DNA from: Fimenecus sp051881455
GTDB taxonomy: Bacteria; Bacillota; Clostridia; Oscillospirales; Acutalibacteraceae
DNA length: 56,058 nucleotides
Direction of reading: 5' to 3'
NCBI GenBank assembly: GCA_051881455.1
Contig: JBJEPX010000030.1
Coordinates: 1 to 56,058 of the forward strand
The translations under genes were made by a program, and so were the position numbers. Positions 25,529-34,412 of this stretch are shown here, in pieces. Within the stretch, counting starts at the first letter, position 1, and every line of letters starts with the position of its first letter. The notes beneath the pieces were generated by a model. That model was given only the letters and a program-made list of their open reading frames with translations, made no database searches and was not told the DNA's origin.

Positions 25529-25960
25529 ATGAGTAATTATTCTTATTCCGAGCTTCAGAATATGCAAAAACGTGCAATGGAGCGAGTCCGAGAAATGCAA
25601 AGGAATTCCGATTCGGTGCTTGAAACGGCACAGCGGGAGCTGGGAGAAACAGTCAAAACCGAGCAGAACAGCCGCAAGGGTTACGAAAACACACAAAAGC
25701 CGCATATGAAAACAAAGGTCACAAATATGCCGCCCAATTTTCCCGAAAACAAGCAGTATCCCGATTTTAAGGAGTATTTTGCAGAGAACAGTCAGCCACA
25801 GCAGGAGCAAAAGCAGACATCGGTGCAATCGGGGGGCAGTATGCTTGAAACTGTGCTTGCAGAGCCGGATCGGGCTTTGCTTTTGGGCTTGCTCCTCCTT
25901 TTAAAAAGCGAGGGAGCAGACGAAGCTTTGATGATGGCGCTGATGTATATAATGGCGTAA
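25529..25960 (+). CDS. Small uncharacterised protein, gene 3 of the cassette
   Basis: A 143-aa product with a charged helical start (SELQNMQKRAMERVREMQ), a proline/glutamine-rich middle and a hydrophobic Leu/Met-rich C-terminus (RALLLGLLLLLKSEGADEAL followed by MMALMYIMA). The C-terminal helix may bind a membrane or a partner such as gene 2. No catalytic motif. It is the last gene before a glycine-riboswitch promoter. Confidence 0.7.
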   Translation: MSNYSYSELQNMQKRAMERVREMQRNSDSVLETAQRELGETVKTEQNSRKGYENTQKPHMKTKVTNMPPNFPENKQYPDFKEYFAENSQPQQEQKQTSVQSGGSMLETVLAEPDRALLLGLLLLLKSEGADEALMMALMYIMA

Positions 25961-25976
25961 CATTATAGGCTTGCTA

Positions 25977-26005
25977 TTGACAAGATCGAAGAAATGTAAT
26001 AGAAT
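25977..26005 (+). promoter_or_regulatory. Promoter of the glycine-riboswitch transcript
   Basis: TTGACA (25977-25982), 17-bp spacer, TAGAAT (26000-26005): near-consensus sigma-A promoter just upstream of the aptamer. Confidence 0.85.
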
Positions 26006-26049
26006 AATCACTAATTGAATAGCCGGTTGAAACAGATTGAAGGTATCGA

Positions 26050-26203
26050 CTGTCTGCGGACGGCATTCCGGAGAATTCCGCTTTTTGCGGATACCGAAGG
26101 TGTAAAGCATAATGCTAATCTCTCAGGTTAAAGCAATTTTTTTGCTTTTGAGGACGGAAATTTCGTGATTTTTCGGGACTGATTGCATTGCGGCATTCAG
26201 TCC
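26050..26203 (+). promoter_or_regulatory. Glycine riboswitch (single aptamer) with downstream expression platform
   Basis: The aptamer core is recognisable: GGAGA (26080-26084), then ACCGAAGG (26092-26100 region) and CTCTCAGG (26120-26127), in the order and spacing of the gcvT-type glycine RNA. A hairpin GGACTGA (26176-26182) / TCAGTCC (26197-26203) followed by ATTTTGTT lies just before the ribosome binding site and may be the switching element. Only one aptamer is clear. The downstream gene is an amino-acid/sodium symporter, fitting glycine uptake or efflux control. Confidence 0.85.
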
Positions 26204-26223
26204 ATTTTGTTAGGAGAGTTAAA

Positions 26224-27636
26224 ATGAATTTCAGCGATTTTTTAGTAAAGGTTGATGACTTCATTTGGGGCGTGCCCCTAATGGTGCTGATACTAGTCGG
26301 CGGAATATTGCTGACGGTACGCTTACGCCTTTTGCAGGTTGTCCGTCTGCCTCTTGCCCTTAAATGGATGGTGAAAAACGAAGAGGGAGGCGAGGGCGAT
26401 GTAACCTCCTTCGGTGCGCTTTGCACCGCCCTTTCCGCAACTATCGGAACGGGTAATATTGTGGGCGTTGCAACGGCAATATGTTTAGGCGGACCGGGAG
26501 CGCTGTTCTGGATGCTTGTTGCCGCATTTTTCGGTATGGCAACAAAATATGCCGAGGGACTTTTGGCTGTAAAATACAGAATAAAAACTCCCGACGGTCA
26601 TACGCTGGGCGGACCTTTCTATTACATTGAAAACGGAATGGGTAAAAAGTGGAAATGGCTTGCCAAGGCATTTGCCTTTTTCGGCACTTGTGCAGGACTG
26701 ATGGGTATAGGCACATTTACTCAGGTAAACGGCATTTCCTCAGCGGTCAAGGGCTTTTTCGATCCTTCAAACGCTCACACAGTAAAAATACCGCTTGTGG
26801 GTGAATATTCTGTTTCAGTTATTATCACATCGGTAATACTTGCTGTTTGCGTAGGACTTGTTCTTATAGGCGGAATAAAACGAATTTCATCGGTGGCAAC
26901 CATTGTAGTTCCCTTTATGGCAATTGCATACATTGTTTTTTCACTTGTGCTTATTTTTTCAAATGTGGCAAAAATTCCGGATGCTGTCGCTTTAATTATA
27001 AAAGGAGCGTTTAACCCTTCGGCGGTAACGGGCGGAATTGTGGGAAGTATGATTGTAGCCGTACAAAAGGGCGTTGCGAGAGGTATTTTCTCAAACGAGG
27101 CAGGCTTGGGCTCCGCGCCCATTGCGGCGGCGGCAGCTCAGACAAAAGAGCCTGTCCGTCAGGGTCTGGTTTCAATGACAGGCACTTTCCTTGATACAAT
27201 CGTAATCTGCACAATGACGGGACTTTCAATAATCATCACCGGTGCGTGGCAGGTAGACGGACTTGAAGGTGTTGGCGTAACATCTTATGCTTTTGGTAAG
27301 GGAATCCCCTTTTTGCCTGAAAGAGTAACCTCGTTCATACTTATGCTTTGCTTGGTGTTCTTTGCTTTTACAACTATTCTCGGTTGGGATTATTATTCCG
27401 AAAGCTGCCTCGAATACCTTTCAAAGGGCAATAAAACACCGGTTAAGATTTTCCGATATCTGTATATTCTTGCAGTTTTCATAGGTCCGTATATGACCGT
27501 TTCGGAGGTTTGGACAATCGCCGATATTTTCAACGGACTTATGGCGATACCCAATATGATTGCTTTGTTTGCTCTGTCGGGAATTGTGGCAAAAGAAACT
27601 CACAGCTTTTTCAAAAAACGGAAAAATAAAGAATAA
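26224..27636 (+). CDS. Sodium:alanine/glycine symporter, AGCS family
   Basis: Na+-coupled uptake of alanine or glycine across the cytoplasmic membrane. The 470 aa show about ten to eleven hydrophobic helices and the AGCS hallmarks GTGNIVGVA, GGPGALFWM and SNEAGLGSAPIAAAAA. ATG 26224 was chosen behind TAGGAGAG; a longer in-frame reading runs into the riboswitch. The glycine riboswitch in the leader makes glycine the likely substrate (inference). Followed by a hairpin terminator. Confidence 0.93.
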   Translation: MNFSDFLVKVDDFIWGVPLMVLILVGGILLTVRLRLLQVVRLPLALKWMVKNEEGGEGDVTSFGALCTALSATIGTGNIVGVATAICLGGPGALFWMLVAAFFGMATKYAEGLLAVKYRIKTPDGHTLGGPFYYIENGMGKKWKWLAKAFAFFGTCAGLMGIGTFTQVNGISSAVKGFFDPSNAHTVKIPLVGEYSVSVIITSVILAVCVGLVLIGGIKRISSVATIVVPFMAIAYIVFSLVLIFSNVAKIPDAVALIIKGAFNPSAVTGGIVGSMIVAVQKGVARGIFSNEAGLGSAPIAAAAAQTKEPVRQGLVSMTGTFLDTIVICTMTGLSIIITGAWQVDGLEGVGVTSYAFGKGIPFLPERVTSFILMLCLVFFAFTTILGWDYYSESCLEYLSKGNKTPVKIFRYLYILAVFIGPYMTVSEVWTIADIFNGLMAIPNMIALFALSGIVAKETHSFFKKRKNKE

Positions 27637-27642
27637 CGAATA

Positions 27643-27677
27643 AAAGCGGCATCTTTTAAAGGTGCCGCTTTGTTTTT
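27643..27677. terminator. Terminator after the AGCS symporter, likely bidirectional
   Basis: AAAGCGGCATC (27643-27653) pairs with GGTGCCGCTTT (27661-27671) with one wobble, followed by GTTTTTG on the + strand and by CTTTTATT on the minus strand, serving the converging XRE gene. Confidence 0.8.
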
Positions 27678-27683
27678 GAAAAT

Positions 27684-27896
27684 TTATTTGTTTGAGTTCG
27701 GATTATCGGTAAGCTTTGCAATATAGTCTATGGACACACCGTAATACTCCGCAAAAAGCTTGACCGTATCCAACGGCGGAGTTCTCTCACCGTTTTCGTA
27801 ACGGATATATGAGTTCTTTGAAATGTAAGCAATTTTTGCACATTCGGCTTGTGTCAAGTCATTATCAATTCGCAATGCTCTTAACCGTGTATCCAT
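27684..27896 (-). CDS. XRE-family helix-turn-helix regulator
   Basis: A 70-aa single-domain DNA-binding protein of the Cro/CI type: helix-turn-helix around LTQAECAKIAYISKNSYIRYENGER (residues about 14-38), then LDTVKLFAEYYGVSIDYI. No ligand domain. It is divergent from the ABC exporter gene, and two palindromic sites lie between them, so it likely represses one or both. Confidence 0.88.
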   Translation of the reverse strand: MDTRLRALRIDNDLTQAECAKIAYISKNSYIRYENGERTPPLDTVKLFAEYYGVSIDYIAKLTDNPNSNK

Positions 27897-27929
27897 AAAT
27901 TATCACCTACCATAAACATTTTAGCAAAT

Positions 27930-27973
27930 ACTCCGTATGGGGTTGACAATTATACCCCATATGGGGTATAATT
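27930..27973. promoter_or_regulatory. Divergent promoter with palindromic operators (XRE/ABC intergenic)
   Basis: The + strand has a perfect TTGACA (27943-27948), 18-bp spacer, TATAAT (27967-27972). A 26-bp perfect palindrome (27948-27973, core ATACCCCATATGGGGTAT) fills the spacer and the -10. An imperfect copy, ACTCCGTATGGGGT (27930-27943), overlaps the -35 with its centre 24 bp away. This is the arrangement of a repressor with two operators. Confidence 0.8.
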
Positions 27974-28119
27974 TTTTTGAAATAAGGGAATTTGAGAAAA
28001 ATATGCTCAATTGAATATTTTTTCTCAACCAAACGGACAAATTTAAGTTATATTTCGTCTTAAAGGTTGTATTTTGTTTTCATTATTGTTAAAATTATAC
28101 CTATAACGAATGAGGGGCG

Positions 28120-29901
28120 GTGAGCAATTTGAAACAGCTTAACAAAAACTATACTGAGGATTTTAAGAAAAACCGCGGACATCTTATGAAAACGCTTTGC
28201 GCGGTTTATAAGGGGAGTTACGGAAAAATTTTCCTTTCCTCCGTATGCTTTGCAATTAAACATTCTCCCGTTTGGATATTGCCTATTCTCACCGCAAATC
28301 TTATAAATCTTGCGGCTTCGGGAACCGCCGCCGACAAGACAAAAATCATATACAATGCAGTGGCGTTCGGAATTTTGCTCATAATCAATGTTCCCTTAAA
28401 TTATCTTCATGTTCATTTTTACGCTTCGTCAATCCGTAATGCGGAGGCGGGGCTTCGCATGGCTCTTGTTACAAAAATTCAACAGCTTTCCATAAACTAT
28501 CACAAGCATACGGAAAACGGCAGAATTCAGGCAAAGCTTATGCGTGATGTGGAGCAGTTTCAAACTCTTTCCGAGCAGCTTTTCGTAAACGCTCTTATGT
28601 TTGCTCTCACAATCGCTTTCACAATCGGCGTAACGCTGGCAAAAAGTAAAATCGTATTTGTGTTTTTCCTTATAGCCGTGCCTGTTGCGGTAACAATCAC
28701 AATGCTTTTCCGCAAAAAAATCAGGAAAAAGAACAAGGATTTCCGCGGCGAGATGGAAACTGCGGGAGCTAAAATGATTGAAATGGTGGAATTGGTTCCC
28801 GTTGCCCGTGCTCACGCTCTTGAAGAGTGGGAGGTTGAGCGGATGTCCGAGCAGATTAACAATGTTAAATCAAAGGGCTACGCTATGGACACCTTTCAGG
28901 CTCTTTTCGGCTCTGTTTCGTGGCTCACCTTTCAGCTTCTGCAAATGAGCTGTCTTGTGTTCTCCGCCGTACTTGCCTTTAAAAAGCTTATTCCCGTGGG
29001 GGATGTGGTGCTTTATCAAAGCTATTTTTCAACGATTGTAGGTAGTATAAGCGCCATTATCGGTCTTATTCCCATAATTGCGAAAGGACTTGAATCCTTG
29101 TCGTCAATCGGGGAGTTGCTTTTGGAAACCGATACGGAGGACAACGAGGGCAAGAAAAAACTTACAAAGCTTGACGGCGTGTATGATTTTAAAAATGTCA
29201 CCTTCCATTACAGCGATAAATCCAATCGTGATGTTCTTAAAGATTTCACTCTGCATATAGATAAGGGCGAAACCGTTGCGCTGGTGGGAGAGAGCGGAGC
29301 GGGAAAATCAACTGCTTTAAATCTTGTTATCGGGTTCGATTTACCCACCTCGGGAACACTTACAATCGACGGTGTTAATATAAACGATATAGATTTGCAC
29401 AGCTACCGTTCCTTTATAGGCGTTGTGCCGCAAAATCCCATAATTTTCAGCGGAACAATTAAAGATAACATTACATACGGAATGAAAAATGTCAGCCGCA
29501 AACAGCTTGATGAGGTTATTAAAGCGGCGCTCTTGGATGAGCTTGTAGCAGAGCTTCCCGACGGTGTTGACACGCTTCTTACGGAGCACGGCTCAAATTT
29601 GAGCGGCGGTCAGCGGCAGAGAATTTCAATCGCACGGGCGCTTATCCGCAATCCGCAGGTAATTGTTCTTGATGAGGCAACCTCGGCGCTTGATTCTGTA
29701 TCGGAGCAAAAAATTCAGGCGGCTATTGAGAACTTAACCCGTGACCGCACTACATTTGTTGTGGCGCACAGGCTTTCAACAATCAAGAACGCCGATAAAA
29801 TCGCCGTTGTGAAAGACGGCAGATGTGTTGAAACAGGCACATTCAGTGAACTTATGGATAAACAAGGCGAGTTTTACAAATTCAAGCAAATACAGTCTTA
29901 A
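28120..29901 (+). CDS. ABC exporter half-transporter (permease-ATPase fusion)
   Basis: Multidrug/peptide/lipid-type exporter, probably a homodimer. Residues about 1-310 form the six-helix transmembrane domain; the ATPase follows with Walker A GESGAGKST (about 390), signature LSGGQRQRIS (about 493), Walker B VIVLDEATSALD (about 512) and the H-loop His in VAHRLST (about 549). All key residues are present. The start is GTG 28120 or TTG 28129; the Shine-Dalgarno (GAGGGGCGGTGAG) fits either poorly. The promoter holds XRE-type operators, so regulated export, for example of a toxic compound, is likely. The substrate is unknown. Confidence 0.9.
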   Translation: MSNLKQLNKNYTEDFKKNRGHLMKTLCAVYKGSYGKIFLSSVCFAIKHSPVWILPILTANLINLAASGTAADKTKIIYNAVAFGILLIINVPLNYLHVHFYASSIRNAEAGLRMALVTKIQQLSINYHKHTENGRIQAKLMRDVEQFQTLSEQLFVNALMFALTIAFTIGVTLAKSKIVFVFFLIAVPVAVTITMLFRKKIRKKNKDFRGEMETAGAKMIEMVELVPVARAHALEEWEVERMSEQINNVKSKGYAMDTFQALFGSVSWLTFQLLQMSCLVFSAVLAFKKLIPVGDVVLYQSYFSTIVGSISAIIGLIPIIAKGLESLSSIGELLLETDTEDNEGKKKLTKLDGVYDFKNVTFHYSDKSNRDVLKDFTLHIDKGETVALVGESGAGKSTALNLVIGFDLPTSGTLTIDGVNINDIDLHSYRSFIGVVPQNPIIFSGTIKDNITYGMKNVSRKQLDEVIKAALLDELVAELPDGVDTLLTEHGSNLSGGQRQRISIARALIRNPQVIVLDEATSALDSVSEQKIQAAIENLTRDRTTFVVAHRLSTIKNADKIAVVKDGRCVETGTFSELMDKQGEFYKFKQIQS

Positions 29902-29921
29902 TTAAAAAGGGAAAAGGGAAA

Positions 29922-31361
29922 ATGGAACAATTTTACTGTGACGGAATGAAAATAAGGGATTCGGTGGGTCGTGAGAGAATTTTCAGGGGCATGAACATAT
30001 GCTGGAAAGTACCTCACATATCTGCTGAAAGGGTGTCGGAGTTCCTTGAGTCCAAAAAGTTTTCGGATTTTATTGAAAAAATAGATAAGGGTTTGGGCGT
30101 CAATATTATCCGTTTCGGCGTTACATGGGCGCCTTTTGAAGAGGAAGAGGGCAAATATAACGACGAGCTTATCGACGCATTTAAAAAGTATATTCAGCTT
30201 TTGGGTGAGCACGGCATATATGTTATGCTTGATATGCATCAGGATTTATTCGCTCACTGCCTTTGCAAATTCGGCGACGGCGCTCCGAAGTGGGCGGTGG
30301 CAAACTGCAAAAAACAACAGCATCCGTTTGCTATTTGGGCAGAGGGATATTTCTATATGCAGTGCGTTCAGAATGCCTTTAACGATTTTTGGAATGACCG
30401 TGACGGCGTGCAGACAAAATTCGTCAATATGTGGTCGCATGTAAAAGAAAGACTGTCCGACTGCGATAATATAATAGGTTACGACTATTTTAACGAGCCT
30501 TATATCCATGAAAACGGCAGGAAGACATTTTTAACCATACTTGAAAATGTTACGAAGATAACCTTTGACCGTGATATGGATTATGAAAAATACTTCACCG
30601 ATGGTAAGGAGAAAAAAGACTTTGCGAAAATGGCTTTGAAAATTGCGTCAATAATCAAATCCCCGGCAGGGCTTAAAAAACTGTTTACCGTTATGGACAG
30701 CAAGGAAAACTTTGCGTCGGCGGTAAGCGGTCTGGGAAAATACACCGAGCCCTTTAACAAAGAGTATTACCAACCGTTTTTTGACAGAATGAGCCGTGAG
30801 GTAGGCTGTGAGGATAAATTCAATTTCTTTGAGCACAACTACTATTCCAATTTGGGTATTCCCTTTGAAATAAATACAAAAGCAAATGATATATACTCTC
30901 CCCACGCATACGATATTTTCATTGATTCTCCCCTTTACAATAAATATTCAAGCAATAACAGAGTAAGCTTTATTCTTGACGCGATAAGAGAAAATCAGCT
31001 TAAAATGAATGTTCCCGTTCTCTTCGGCGAATGGGGCGGAGGCGCAAAGGGGAGCGATTGGGTAAAGCACATCGATTTTATTATGGGTGAGTTTGAAAAG
31101 TATCATTGGAGCAGTATATATTGGGGATACAGAGTTAAAAACGAACAGCTTGAAAGAGTTTTTAACAGACCTTATCCCGTTGCCGTATGCGGTGATATTA
31201 CGAAAATTCATACCGATTCCGAAAAACGGGTTTTCACACTTGAATGGCAGTGCGGCCGTGATTTTGGGGAAGAAGTAATGACCGAGGTTTATGTGCCCGA
31301 AAAGGGAATTGTGAAATATCCCACGGTAATAGGCGACAACAGCATTATAATTGAGTATTAA
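29922..31361 (+). CDS. Glycoside hydrolase family 5, endoglycoceramidase-like
   Basis: A (beta/alpha)8 glycosidase. IFRGMNICWK near the start, MLDMHQDLF, the acid/base Glu192 in YDYFNEPYI and the nucleophile Glu370 in LFGEWGGG match the endoglycosylceramidase branch of GH5, which removes the glycan from glycosphingolipids. The 479 aa have no signal peptide, so the enzyme is probably cytoplasmic. It lies 20 nt after the ABC exporter gene and may be cotranscribed with it. Another glycolipid or steryl-glycoside substrate cannot be excluded. Confidence 0.85.
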   Translation: MEQFYCDGMKIRDSVGRERIFRGMNICWKVPHISAERVSEFLESKKFSDFIEKIDKGLGVNIIRFGVTWAPFEEEEGKYNDELIDAFKKYIQLLGEHGIYVMLDMHQDLFAHCLCKFGDGAPKWAVANCKKQQHPFAIWAEGYFYMQCVQNAFNDFWNDRDGVQTKFVNMWSHVKERLSDCDNIIGYDYFNEPYIHENGRKTFLTILENVTKITFDRDMDYEKYFTDGKEKKDFAKMALKIASIIKSPAGLKKLFTVMDSKENFASAVSGLGKYTEPFNKEYYQPFFDRMSREVGCEDKFNFFEHNYYSNLGIPFEINTKANDIYSPHAYDIFIDSPLYNKYSSNNRVSFILDAIRENQLKMNVPVLFGEWGGGAKGSDWVKHIDFIMGEFEKYHWSSIYWGYRVKNEQLERVFNRPYPVAVCGDITKIHTDSEKRVFTLEWQCGRDFGEEVMTEVYVPEKGIVKYPTVIGDNSIIIEY

Positions 31362-31366
31362 ATTAA

Positions 31367-31392
31367 CAGCCCACCGTTTAGGCGGGCTGTTT
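31367..31392. terminator. Hairpin terminator between converging genes
   Basis: ACAGCCC (31367-31373) pairs with GGGCTGT (31385-31391), with more pairs inside. The + side ends TTTC and the minus side TTAATTT, so it may serve the GH5 gene and the converging membrane-protein gene. Confidence 0.7.
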
Positions 31393-31413
31393 CAAATAAG
31401 CTTCATAGTGATT

Positions 31414-32436
31414 TTATGCCGCAGGAGCTGCGACGCTTGCTGTAAGTTTAATTGAATTCATAATTGTGTCTGCGGCGTCTGTCCACTCTGTTGCATTAGT
31501 ATTGCAGGCATAAACTACTACATATACATTTCCGTCTGCAATAAAGGACTGACAAACTGTATTGTAAGTATAGGAGGAATCAGTTTCAATTCCCTGAGTT
31601 TTCAGCATTTTAACTCCGTTGATTTCCACAATCTCATATTCAGGGTTGTCAGAATTCATCTCGATCATTTCATCGTGGGTTATTTCCGCTTCGGAACGGA
31701 TTACAGAGACAGCCGCGGTTCCTGATGGGTGTTCAAAGAGCGCAATTACTTCGTTATCACCGGCGTTCTGTTCTTTAAGCTCTGTTTCAGTGTACGCTAT
31801 AAAAGATGTGGGAACCTCTAAGGTAAGCACATCTTCAATCGACTGGGTTTGAGTGTAATAATTTCCGTTTTCATCAACCGCAGGTTCTTCGCTTGCCAAT
31901 AAAACGGCAAATCCGATAACGGCCGCTACAACTATAAATGCGAGTACAGCAAACATAATATAATTTTTAGTTTGTGCTTTTTTGCTTTGCTCTATGAAAG
32001 GCTCATAGAAATACGGGAAATACTCCTCTTGGAACGGAGCATATTTTACCTTCCTATTTCCGCTGAAACTCAGCTTTTTCCCGTTTCGAAGCTTGATGTT
32101 GATGGTAAATCCGCCGCCGATCAGTGCTTTTACGATTGTGAACTGTGCAAATTCCTCATGAGGAATGAAAAAGTTTTGTTGGGGTGCCAGTATGTACTGC
32201 TTCTTTTTCACATAAACAGGTATAAAATAAAATCCTGTTGCCGTCGGGTGAATAATATGAAATCTCGGTCTGCCCGACTGTGCAATTGCCATACCGATTG
32301 CACCGAATGCGGCTGCCACAGCGGCGTCGCTGCTTCTGTTTTCAATGGCTGTAAGAAAAATGCCGTTAGGCTCTGTTCCTACAATGGACGCCAAAGCATT
32401 TCGTACCTCATATTCATCTAAAATCAATTTTCCCAT
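31414..32436 (-). CDS. Single-pass membrane protein of unknown function
   Basis: The 340-aa product has an N-terminal cytoplasmic domain (about 1-165, basic, with VKKKQYILAPQQNFFIPHEE), one membrane helix (about 170-195, YIMFAVLAFIVVAAVIGFAV) and an extracellular C-terminal domain rich in acidic and Thr residues (VLTLEVPTSFIAYTETELKE). The C-terminal part has the look of a PsbP/Mog1-like fold but this is a weak impression. ATG 32436 is preceded by AGAGGGGATAA. Not recognised otherwise. Confidence 0.7.
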   Translation of the reverse strand: MGKLILDEYEVRNALASIVGTEPNGIFLTAIENRSSDAAVAAAFGAIGMAIAQSGRPRFHIIHPTATGFYFIPVYVKKKQYILAPQQNFFIPHEEFAQFTIVKALIGGGFTINIKLRNGKKLSFSGNRKVKYAPFQEEYFPYFYEPFIEQSKKAQTKNYIMFAVLAFIVVAAVIGFAVLLASEEPAVDENGNYYTQTQSIEDVLTLEVPTSFIAYTETELKEQNAGDNEVIALFEHPSGTAAVSVIRSEAEITHDEMIEMNSDNPEYEIVEINGVKMLKTQGIETDSSYTYNTVCQSFIADGNVYVVVYACNTNATEWTDAADTIMNSIKLTASVAAPAA

Positions 32437-32573
32437 TTCATTATCCCCTCTTTTTATAAAATCTGAGTACAGTATTTTCTGCACCAAGTCTTCAATTTAG
32501 TATAGCAAATGCGGCAGGAGTTGTAAAGTGTAAAAAATAAATCCAAAAATTTGAAAAAAAGCGTATTTACTTA

Positions 32574-32602
32574 TGTACATACCGCTTTTTTTGTGATATA
32601 AT
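32574..32602 (+). promoter_or_regulatory. Promoter of aspS
   Basis: TGTACA (32574-32579), 17-bp spacer, TATAAT (32597-32602) with an extended TG two bases upstream. It is about 50 nt before the aspS ATG. Confidence 0.75.
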
Positions 32603-32653
32603 ATCACGGTTAATATGTGAAATTATATCCTGTTCGTAAAGGAGTATGAATAA

Positions 32654-34408
32654 ATGGCTTACAGAACACATAATTGTAACGAACTGACACTTGAAAATCT
32701 TAATGAAAGGGTATCTCTTGCGGGCTGGGTTGATACTATCCGCGACCACGGCGGCGTTGCCTTTATTGACTTGCGTGACCAGTACGGTATAACTCAGGTT
32801 GTAGTAAATGACGACAGCCTTATGAACGGAATCCGTAAGGAAAGCGTAATTTCGGTAAGCGGTACTGTTGTTAAGCGTGATGAGGAAACCGTTAATAAAA
32901 AACTCAAAACAGGTGAGTTGGAAGTCAAGGTTGACTCCGTTGAAATTTTAGGCGAATGTACAGAGAATCTCCCCTTTGATATAAGCGAGAGCACCGATAC
33001 CCGTGAGGATGTAAGACTTACCTACCGTTTTCTTGATTTAAGAAACAAAAAGGTGCACGATAATATTATGTTCCGCAGTCAGGTTGTATCTTTCCTGCGT
33101 GAAAAGATGACAAGCCTCGGATTTACGGAAATTACTACTCCTATTCTTACTTGTTCTTCACCCGAGGGCGCAAGAGACTATATTATTCCCTCCCGTAAGC
33201 ATGAGGGAAAGTTCTACGCTCTGCCTCAGGCACCTCAGCAGTTTAAACAGCTTCTTATGGTGTCGGGCTTTGATAAATATTTCCAGATTGCTCCCTGCTT
33301 CCGTGATGAAGACGCCCGCGCGGACCGTTCACCCGGTGAGTTTTATCAGCTTGATTTTGAAATGGCATTTGCAACGCAGGAAGATGTTTTTGCGGTTGCC
33401 GAGGATGTGCTTTACGATACATTTACAAAATTCGGCGGCGGTAAAAAGGTAAGCCCTGCTCCTTTCCGCAAAATTCCCTTTGAGGAGGCAATGCTCAAAT
33501 ACGGTACTGATAAGCCCGACCTTCGAAATCCCCTTGAAATCTGCGATTTGTCAAAGTTCTTTGAGGATGTTGAGTTCAAGCCTTTCCAAAAGAAGCCTGT
33601 AAGAGGTATTGTGGCTCCCGGCTGTGCTAAAATGAGCAAGTCTTTCTTTGAAAAGATGCTTGAATATGCTTTGTCCATCGGTATGAAAGGCTTGGGATAT
33701 TTAACCGTACTTGAAGACGGCTCCTTTAAAGGACCAATTGCAAAATTCTTAACAGACGAAAAGAAAGCAGAGCTTACAGAAATGCTCTCTCTTAAAACGG
33801 ACGATACACTGTTCTTTATCTGCGACCGTGAAAAGGTTGTTGACCAACTTGCAGGTCAGATTAGAACGGCTTTGGGCGAGAGAATGGATATAATCGACAA
33901 AGACCGCTTTGAGCTTTGTTTTATCACCGACTTCCCCATGTATGAAAGAAATGAAGAGGGCAACCTTGACTTTACCCATAACCCGTTCTCAATGCCGCAA
34001 GGCGGAATGGACGCACTTCTTAATGACGACCCCCTCACAATCAAGGCATATCAGTACGATATTGTATGTAACGGTGTTGAGCTTTCCTCAGGTGCTGTCC
34101 GCAATCACCGCCCCGACATTATGGTTAAGGCGTTTGAAATGGCAGGATATACAGCCGAGGAGGTTGAAAAGCGTTTCGGCGCATTGTTCCACGCTTTCCA
34201 TTACGGCGCACCGCCTCATGCAGGTATGGCGCCCGGCGTTGACCGTATGATTATGCTTTTAAAGGACGAAGAGAATATCCGTGAGGTTATTGCTTTCCCC
34301 ATGAACTCAAACGCACAGGATATGCTTTTGGGTGCACCGGGAACGGTAACGGAGCAGCAGCTTCGTGAGGTGCATATAAAATTGCGCCGCCCCGTCCCCG
34401 AAAAGTAA
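32654..34408 (+). CDS. aspS: Aspartyl-tRNA synthetase, probably non-discriminating
   Basis: Class II synthetase of bacterial type (584 aa): N-terminal OB anticodon-binding domain, motif 2 around FRDEDARADRSPGEFYQLDF, the GAD insertion, and motif 3 in APPHAGMAPGVDRMIML. His32 in the RDHGG loop, where discriminating enzymes usually have Leu, and the gatCAB genes just downstream suggest it also charges tRNA-Asn with Asp (inference from Pseudomonas work). AAAGGAG lies upstream of the ATG. Confidence 0.95.
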   Translation: MAYRTHNCNELTLENLNERVSLAGWVDTIRDHGGVAFIDLRDQYGITQVVVNDDSLMNGIRKESVISVSGTVVKRDEETVNKKLKTGELEVKVDSVEILGECTENLPFDISESTDTREDVRLTYRFLDLRNKKVHDNIMFRSQVVSFLREKMTSLGFTEITTPILTCSSPEGARDYIIPSRKHEGKFYALPQAPQQFKQLLMVSGFDKYFQIAPCFRDEDARADRSPGEFYQLDFEMAFATQEDVFAVAEDVLYDTFTKFGGGKKVSPAPFRKIPFEEAMLKYGTDKPDLRNPLEICDLSKFFEDVEFKPFQKKPVRGIVAPGCAKMSKSFFEKMLEYALSIGMKGLGYLTVLEDGSFKGPIAKFLTDEKKAELTEMLSLKTDDTLFFICDREKVVDQLAGQIRTALGERMDIIDKDRFELCFITDFPMYERNEEGNLDFTHNPFSMPQGGMDALLNDDPLTIKAYQYDIVCNGVELSSGAVRNHRPDIMVKAFEMAGYTAEEVEKRFGALFHAFHYGAPPHAGMAPGVDRMIMLLKDEENIREVIAFPMNSNAQDMLLGAPGTVTEQQLREVHIKLRRPVPEK

Positions 34409-34412
34409 TTAT

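Noticed and set aside
25289..25828. 179-codon frame antisense to the small-protein cassette
   Set aside because: The + strand frames have coupled starts and stops and better composition; the antisense has a Cys/Leu-rich shadow look.
26012..26060. Second (tandem) glycine aptamer upstream
   Set aside because: Too little sequence between the promoter and the visible aptamer, and no second ACCGAAGG/CTCTCAGG pair.
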